The notes beneath the pieces were generated by a model. It did not search any database, was not told where the DNA came from, and saw only the letters and a program-made list of their open reading frames with translations. Positions 59,284-64,000 of a stretch of DNA of 64,000 nt are shown here, piece after piece (positions within the stretch are counted from its first letter, which is position 1; the number at the start of each line of letters is the position of its first letter). Made by a program: the position numbers and the translations under genes. The stretch comes from Blautia sp. OF03-15BH (GTDB lineage Bacteria > Bacillota > Clostridia > Lachnospirales > Lachnospiraceae): contig NZ_QSCM01000016.1 of NCBI RefSeq assembly GCF_003463065.1, forward strand, positions 6,415 through 70,414, read 5' to 3'.

Positions 59284-59398
59284 CCCCAAAGTTTTTTATG
59301 TAAAATATGCAATCTTGAATTTGCTACAGGTAAGCATCATATATTTAGCACAGGAAAGGAAGATAATATTTAACGAAATTATGATGGGAGGTAATCTT

Positions 59399-59974
59399 AT
59401 GAAGAAACTTGTAAAAAGGATCGCAACTATGGTACTTGCACTCAGTATGGTAATGGTACCTGTAACATCAACAGAAGCGGCAGCTAAAAAGAGGAACACT
59501 CCAATGTGGAAGCAACAAGATATAGCATACGACTTCACTGCAAAATGGCTTCCAAAATCCACTTATGATGTAGCACACTCAAACTGGTATATGTACGATA
59601 TCAATAAAGATGGAAACATTGATCTGTTTTGGACCTATCCCGCTGGTCAGTATATGGCAGTAAAAGTTTTCACCTATAGAAGAGGAAGGGGAATGGTTAG
59701 AGCAACCAAAGAACTTCCTGGATATCTTGGAGTTAAATTTGATACAAAAAGAAAAGCCGTTATGCTATATGGCTATCAGAACTACCTCAGAAATGGTGTT
59801 GGGTATGTAAAATACTTTTATCATGTTTACAAATTCAAAGGAACTCAGTTTAAACGTACTGAGCGCTGGGAATGCAAATGGTATGAAAATAATACCAAGA
59901 GGTATTTCAAAAATGGTAAAGGTGTTTCTGAAGCTCGATATAGAGCAGCAGAAAGACGCTATGAAGCTTTATAA
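59399..59974 (+). CDS. Secreted hypothetical protein with calcium-binding-like loop
   Basis: This 191-residue protein starts at 59399 (GGGAGG site) with a signal peptide (MKKLVKRIATMVLALSMVMV, cleavage near STEAAA). The mature part contains YDINKDGNIDLFW, an EF-hand/dockerin-like calcium loop, and is rich in Tyr, Lys and Arg. No family was recognised. It is followed by a strong terminator. Confidence 0.7.
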   Translation: MKKLVKRIATMVLALSMVMVPVTSTEAAAKKRNTPMWKQQDIAYDFTAKWLPKSTYDVAHSNWYMYDINKDGNIDLFWTYPAGQYMAVKVFTYRRGRGMVRATKELPGYLGVKFDTKRKAVMLYGYQNYLRNGVGYVKYFYHVYKFKGTQFKRTERWECKWYENNTKRYFKNGKGVSEARYRAAERRYEAL

Positions 59975-59984
59975 AAAAATAGAG

Positions 59985-60018
59985 ATGGTGGAGAGGAAAC
60001 TCTCCACCATTTTTTAAA
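59985..60018 (+). terminator. Intrinsic terminator
   Basis: ATGGTGGAGA pairs with TCTCCACCAT around GGAAAC, followed by TTTTTT. Confidence 0.85.
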
Positions 60019-60028
60019 CTGAAAGTTG

Positions 60029-60277
60029 TTATTGTAAATCATTTTTTGATATTTCAATCGATGGATAGTGTTCTAAACTTGTTAAGTCAACATCTAATGG
60101 AGTAACGTATTCCATATAAAATTTTTCAGGATTTTTATCTTGCAATTTTTTAAGTTTATTCTTAATTTTTTCCTCCTCTGTAGAAACAAAAACCACTGAT
60201 ACTACTCCTACTTTTTCACTTGGATTCATTCTGCTATCTTCAACATTTCCACATAAAATCATTCTAACTGTATTCAT
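60029..60277 (-). CDS. Small hypothetical protein
   Basis: This 82-residue protein (start 60277, AGGAGGA site upstream) contains VGVVSVVFVSTEEEKIKNKLKKLQDKNPEKFYMEY. It is unrecognised. Its strand and spacing suggest one unit with the broken gene at 60346-60746. Confidence 0.55.
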   Translation of the reverse strand: MNTVRMILCGNVEDSRMNPSEKVGVVSVVFVSTEEEKIKNKLKKLQDKNPEKFYMEYVTPLDVDLTSLEHYPSIEISKNDLQ

Positions 60278-60345
60278 AATAATCCTCCTCCACATATAAC
60301 TTACGATTTGCACTTCAAATCGTTTTCTTCATTCTATCACAACTT

Positions 60346-60746
60346 CTATTGATCCGCCATCAGTTTTTCGAACCAGGTATTCATAACAATGATGAACTGG
60401 CCTGCTCCTGGCAATTCTTGCAGCATTTCGTCAAGAGTTTTCTGTTTCACATATTTCTGCACATACACCCAACGGCAACGCTACTGGCTTCTGATACAAT
60501 GTCAGCTATAGTTTTGCGCATAAGCTCTTCAAATTCAGCAATTTCTTCTTTTGGGACAACATCATACAGTGTTGGTGCCTGATGACTTAATTTTACGCCA
60601 TTTTCATTTACATCTTTAAGCAGATTCTTAACTTTTTCTCTTGAATCCTCCGGTACTTTCATGTACTCCCACATAAATGCTACCACATCGGACGGTGTGT
60701 CTTTTTTTAGTGGTGGTAACTGAATATAATCATTGCTTTCGCTCAT
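60346..60746 (-). pseudogene. Frameshifted small gene of unknown function
   Basis: A good start (60746, AGGAGG 7 bases upstream) opens a frame that stops at 60447 after CMCRNM. A second frame overlapping this end continues as QKYVKQKTLDEMLQELPGAG and ends at 60346 with LMADQ. Joining the two frames near 60465 gives about 132 residues of even composition. A one-base change has probably broken the gene. A slippery heptamer is not evident. Confidence 0.5.
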
Positions 60747-60779
60747 TTTCATATCCTCCTCACGATATAATAAAATCAA

Positions 60780-61372
60780 TAACTAAAACTTCCCACACCG
60801 TATCGGTGTGTTGAACCTTGAAAATTCAATTTTTCAGGTGGTGGATGAAAAGTAAGAACCGGGAAGTGGTGGAAATGCTTGATTTATAAGGGATTGAAGG
60901 CATTTGAGGTTTACAGAGAAAACCTCGTAAAGTATCGCAAAATATCACAAAACCGTGATTCAAAGTGGTAAGAAAAGTGGTAAGTCTGAGTGGTAAGCAC
61001 CTGAAATGTAACGAGTGGTAAGCTTATGGGGAAAACGGTATGTTCTATTTGAATGATAACGGGAAATTAACAAAAGACTAACCATGGACTAACAAAGAAC
61101 TAACCACATGTATCTTTCTTTTTCAAATAAGAGATGATAATATTATTGTGGCAAGAAAAATGACTTACAAAAAGTTACAAATATATACGGAATGACTACG
61201 GTTTGACTACGGTATTGAGACTTTTTTTGAAAAGGAAGTTATGATATTATTATCATGGAAGCAATGAACAGAGAGTAATCGAGAAAATTCGGTTGCTCTT
61301 TTTTATTGTGAAGGGGGTTACATGTGCTATAATAAAACAAATTAACAAATCGGAAGTTGTAAGGAAAAGAAA
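60780..61372. other. Gene-free region with clustered short direct repeats
   Basis: Four copies of AGTGGTAAG (60964, 60976, 60989, 61014; spacing 12, 13, 25), three of RACTAAC (61076, 61087, 61098; spacing about 11) and two of TGACTACGGT (61193, 61204; spacing 11) follow one another. Such helically phased repeats resemble integrase arm sites or iterons. No protein is encoded; it probably marks the end of a former mobile element. Confidence 0.5.
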
Positions 61373-61405
61373 ATTTGAATTTGCGCATCTATAAGGTGGA
61401 ATGTG

Positions 61406-61433
61406 TTGACAAAAAAATACAGTATGATAGTAT
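61406..61433 (+). promoter_or_regulatory. Promoter of the second ABC-F gene
   Basis: TTGACA (61406-61411), 16 bases, TAGTAT (61428-61433), the same arrangement as copy 1. Confidence 0.5.
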
Positions 61434-61547
61434 TGTCATCAGAAAAATGGAAGGCACATTTCGTGTAAGGTGAGGAAATGATTAATAGATAATTTAATTT
61501 AAGTAAGACACATATAGTTATTGAGACTGTAGAAAATAGGTTTATTT

Positions 61548-61745
61548 TTGTGTACGCTTAAGTTGGATTATCGCAAGAGGCATTTCCTTTGCTTTTCCTT
61601 AGGGAAAGTAATAAAGGTCTATTTAGCGAGTCTATTTTTGCGTATGCAAAAAAGGCTCGTTTTTGTGTGTACAAAAATAATTGACTCGTGTTTCGAAAAG
61701 GAGGAACTTTATGTTACAGATAAAGAAATTAAATTTAACACATAA
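61548..61745 (+). CDS. Leader peptide of the second ABC-F gene
   Basis: A TTG-start frame with LKLDYRKRHFLCFSLGK is homologous to the first leader. Here the stop seen at 54000 is lost, so the frame runs 35 bases into the ABC-F gene in another phase (65 codons). Confidence 0.45.
   Translation: MCTLKLDYRKRHFLCFSLGKVIKVYLASLFLRMQKRLVFVCTKIIDSCFEKEELYVTDKEIKFNT
61626..61671 (+). terminator. Attenuator hairpin before the second ABC-F gene
   Basis: CGAGTCTATTTTTGC pairs with GCAAAAAAGGCTCG (one G-T pair compared with copy 1), then TTTTTG. Confidence 0.7.
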
Positions 61746-63255
61746 AAAAGACCTGAGAGTAATTCTTGATGATTTCAACCTTGTGCTAAATGATGGAGAT
61801 AAAGCAGTTATCATTGGAGAAGAAGGGAACGGAAAATCAACATTAATGAAGTGGATATATGATCCATCGCTTATAGAAAACTATATAGAAGCGGATGGGG
61901 AAAGAGTAATGGGAAACGAACGTCTTGGTTATCTTCCGCAAGAGATGCCCGATGAAGATAAGAAAAAAACCGTATACGAATATTTTTCTGAGGAAGAAAT
62001 ATTCTGGGAGAAAACGCCAAAAGAACTGTCTGTTATTGCAGGGAAATTTGGAATAAAAAATGATTTTTTCTACAGTAGTCAGATGATGGGGAGCCTTTCA
62101 GGAGGAGAAAAAGTCAAGGTACAACTCATGCGGCTTTTTATTCGCGATGTTTCTGTGCTATTGTTAGACGAACCTTCAAATGATATTGACATTGCGACGC
62201 TTACATTACTGGAAAAAACCATAAATGAATGGAAGCATATTGTGCTTTTTATTTCACACGATGAAACATTGATAGAGCGTACCGCCAACATGGTAATACA
62301 TATCGAGCAGATTAAGCGAAAAACAGAAGCGAGATATACCGTGGCCAAGCTTCCCTATAGAAACTATGTGGAGGAACGGCTTCATAAATTTGAACTTCAA
62401 GAACAGAGGGCACTATGTGACCGTAGGGAAAAAAAGATTCGAGATGAGAAATATCAAAGAGTATCTCAGAGTGTGCAAAGCGCATTAGCAAATTGTTCCA
62501 GACAAGCGCCGTCGGTGGCAAAGAATTTGAAGGACAAAATGCACACAGTTAAGGCTATGGGGCGAAGATTTGAAAGAGAAGACGAAAATATGACGCAAAT
62601 GCCGGAGCAGGAAGAAGCAATCTTTTTTAAATTAGGAGATAAAAACGCATACATTCCAACAGGGAAAACGGTCATAGAATATGAACTTTCAAAGCTAATG
62701 ACTCCAGAAGGCGAAAGATTTTTGGCAGAAGGAATTTATTTGAAAATAAAAGGATCAGAGAAAATCTGTATTATAGGAGCCAACGGGGCAGGAAAAACGA
62801 CTCTTCTAAAAAAGATAGCGGAAGAACTTATGAATCGGAATGATATTAAAGCAGAATATATGCCCCAAAATTATGAAGATTTGTTGGAGCTATCTGTTAC
62901 ACCGGTTGATTACCTTGATAAAACAGGAGATAAAGAAGAGCGTACAAGAATTAGAACATACCTAGGTTCACTTAAATACACGCCAGATGAAATGGAGCAT
63001 CCTATTCGGGAGTTGTCTGGTGGACAAAAGGCGAAAGTGCTTCTTTTGAGGATGAGTTTAAGTGGTGCGAATGTTCTTATTCTGGATGAGCCTACAAGAA
63101 ATTTTTCACCATTATCCGGCCCGGTAATAAGAAAAATGCTCCGAGAATTTCCAGGGGCTGTCATTAGCATTTCTCACGATAGAAAGTACATTGAAGAGGT
63201 GTGTGATAAAATATATCAGCTAAATCCTAATGGATTACAGTTAATTAGTGAGTGA
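61711..63255 (+). CDS. ABC-F ATPase, ribosomal protection type (copy 2)
   Basis: This 514-residue paralogue of the protein at 54035 has all nucleotide-binding motifs intact (EEGNGKST, SLSGGEKV, LLLDEPSND; GANGAGKTT, ELSGGQKAK, LILDEPTRN). By eye about 45 residues differ (about 91% identity), spread over the first 420 residues; the last 90 or so are identical except at the final two. AGGAGG precedes the ATG. Its leader, promoter and attenuator are duplicated too, so it should be inducible in the same way. Confidence 0.88.
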   Translation: MLQIKKLNLTHKKDLRVILDDFNLVLNDGDKAVIIGEEGNGKSTLMKWIYDPSLIENYIEADGERVMGNERLGYLPQEMPDEDKKKTVYEYFSEEEIFWEKTPKELSVIAGKFGIKNDFFYSSQMMGSLSGGEKVKVQLMRLFIRDVSVLLLDEPSNDIDIATLTLLEKTINEWKHIVLFISHDETLIERTANMVIHIEQIKRKTEARYTVAKLPYRNYVEERLHKFELQEQRALCDRREKKIRDEKYQRVSQSVQSALANCSRQAPSVAKNLKDKMHTVKAMGRRFEREDENMTQMPEQEEAIFFKLGDKNAYIPTGKTVIEYELSKLMTPEGERFLAEGIYLKIKGSEKICIIGANGAGKTTLLKKIAEELMNRNDIKAEYMPQNYEDLLELSVTPVDYLDKTGDKEERTRIRTYLGSLKYTPDEMEHPIRELSGGQKAKVLLLRMSLSGANVLILDEPTRNFSPLSGPVIRKMLREFPGAVISISHDRKYIEEVCDKIYQLNPNGLQLISE

Positions 63256-63538
63256 TAAAAAAGATGAAAGACTGACAACTTCCAATTTATAAGGATGATT
63301 CAATAATTATTTTTGCATGAAAAAAGGTGCGAAGCACCCTAGTCCGTCCAGGGCGACAGCCTTGGCCCATAGATGTGTTGTGACACATCGTATTGGGTTA
63401 TTATCTGTCACACTTCGCTCAGATATCGCAGCTTTGCTACGAAAAGAAAAATTGAATTTGTAAAGAAATCGGCAGGGGCTGAAAAAGGAATCGAGAAATC
63501 GGTTCCTTTTTTTATGCCCGGAAAAGGAGAAAATTGAG
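63256..63538. other. Gene-free region with oriT-like inverted repeats
   Basis: This stretch contains GGTGCGAAGCACC (63327-63339), GATGTGTTGTGACACATC (63372-63389) and a terminator-like hairpin (AAGGAATCGAGAAATCGGTTCCTTTTTTT, 63485-63513). Closely spaced inverted repeats before a decayed relaxase gene resemble an origin of transfer. Confidence 0.4.
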
Positions 63539-63828
63539 ATGGAAAAGAAAAAAAGTGAGAGCAACCAGGACAAATGGTCGCAAAGACAGTAATGGTGTAT
63601 TCAAGGCAGGTCATAATGATCGGTCATTTAATCTTGAAAATGCAGAGCATGTTGATGCTGACAGAAGCAAATGGAATGTTTAGTGTAGAAATGGATTATC
63701 AGAGAACAAAAGCGGTACTTGGTTCAGATGTGGTGCAGTCGGCAGTGGGGACAGCGAGACAGAGGGAACAGGCGATTGAGGAACAGAGATATGCTGTAAG
63801 AAGAAAACATGATAGAGGCGCAAAGTAA
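63539..63828 (+). pseudogene. Decayed relaxase/mobilisation gene fragment
   Basis: After AAAAGGAG, frame 1 encodes MEKKKSESNQDKWSQRQ then stops. The next frame gives NGVFKAGHNDRSFNLENAEH and then DADRSKWNV, the N-terminal pattern of relaxases (HNxRSF, DxxR). A third frame gives AVGTARQREQAIEEQRYAVR. At least two frameshifts and a stop separate pieces of what was one gene, and most of the protein is missing. Confidence 0.55.
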
Positions 63829-63948
63829 TTTGATACAAAAGTATGGGTGGTCGTTCTAAGAGTAGGGACGACTGCCTTTTTGTATAGATAAGAATTGCCA
63901 GAATAAGAGCAGATGGGTATAATTGAAACAATTAAACTGGAATTGAAC

Positions 63949-64000
63949 AAAATCGCTGCGCGATGGCCTACCAAGGCTATGGCATAGCGATTTTCTTTTT
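63949..64000. terminator. Hairpin with T run at window end
   Basis: AAAATCGCT (63949-63957) pairs with AGCGATTTT (63986-63994), with an inner GCC/GGC helix, followed by CTTTTT. It is terminator-like. Confidence 0.55.

Overview
The window looks like the chromosome of a gut Lachnospiraceae bacterium (Clostridia; Blautia/Mediterraneibacter-like). Supporting signs are many glycan-foraging genes (sucrose phosphorylase, GH29, GH38, GH36, sialic acid catabolism), a sporulation regulator (SpoIIID), frequent TTG/GTG starts with strong AGGAGG sites, and mobile elements typical of this group. The species cannot be fixed from the sequence alone.

Layout. 1-5.2 kb: the end of a carbohydrate ABC importer, a LacI regulator and a GH13_18 sucrose phosphorylase, convergent with a GH29 fucosidase. 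5.7-14.6 kb: housekeeping and small hypothetical genes (lactonase, endonuclease III, DUF3783, DUF2284, cysteine-cluster protein, DUF362 ferredoxin) plus a two-gene ATPase/TOPRIM-like pair that resembles phage-defence modules. 14.6-23 kb: a GntR/LacI-type regulator divergent from a GH38 alpha-mannosidase, then a nanE-nanA-nanK-sialidase-like operon. 23-32.5 kb: a structured gene-free stretch, a PfkB-Nudix fusion, a phosphatase, a HAD enzyme, tRNA-Pro with a broken 3' duplicate, a CorC-type membrane protein, GH36 alpha-galactosidase and a MATE transporter. 32.5-35.1 kb: a secreted caspase-like peptidase and a secreted Asp-rich partner.

35.1-44.5 kb: a complete type I-C CRISPR-Cas locus (cas3-cas5c-cas8c-cas7c-cas4-cas1-cas2) and a 20-repeat array. 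Between the upstream gene and cas3 lies what I consider the most interesting signal: a compact predicted RNA gene with its own promoter, one diverged CRISPR-repeat-like hairpin with an intact crRNA 5' handle, a spacer-sized segment and a terminator. The spacer-like segment matches DNA just upstream of the cas3 promoter over 17 nt, with the single mismatch at position 6. This is the architecture of a Cas-regulating (CreR-type) RNA that would let Cascade repress its own operon.

44.6-47.7 kb: spoIIID, a small HTH regulator, a hypoxanthine-DNA-glycosylase-type enzyme and guaA. 47.65-56.39 kb: an 8.7-kb integrative mobilizable element inserted at the 3' end of guaA, bounded by a 12-bp direct repeat. 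It carries regulator, excisionase, integrase, MobC-like, RepA-like, MobV relaxase and TnpV genes, with cargo of an ABC-F ribosomal-protection-type protein behind an attenuator leader and a lincosamide-nucleotidyltransferase-like gene. 56.4-64 kb: a patchwork of further mobile DNA: a miniature relaxase trio, an AT-rich palindromic region, a cassette of small unknown genes, iteron-like repeats, a second copy of the ABC-F gene with its leader, and a decayed relaxase fragment.
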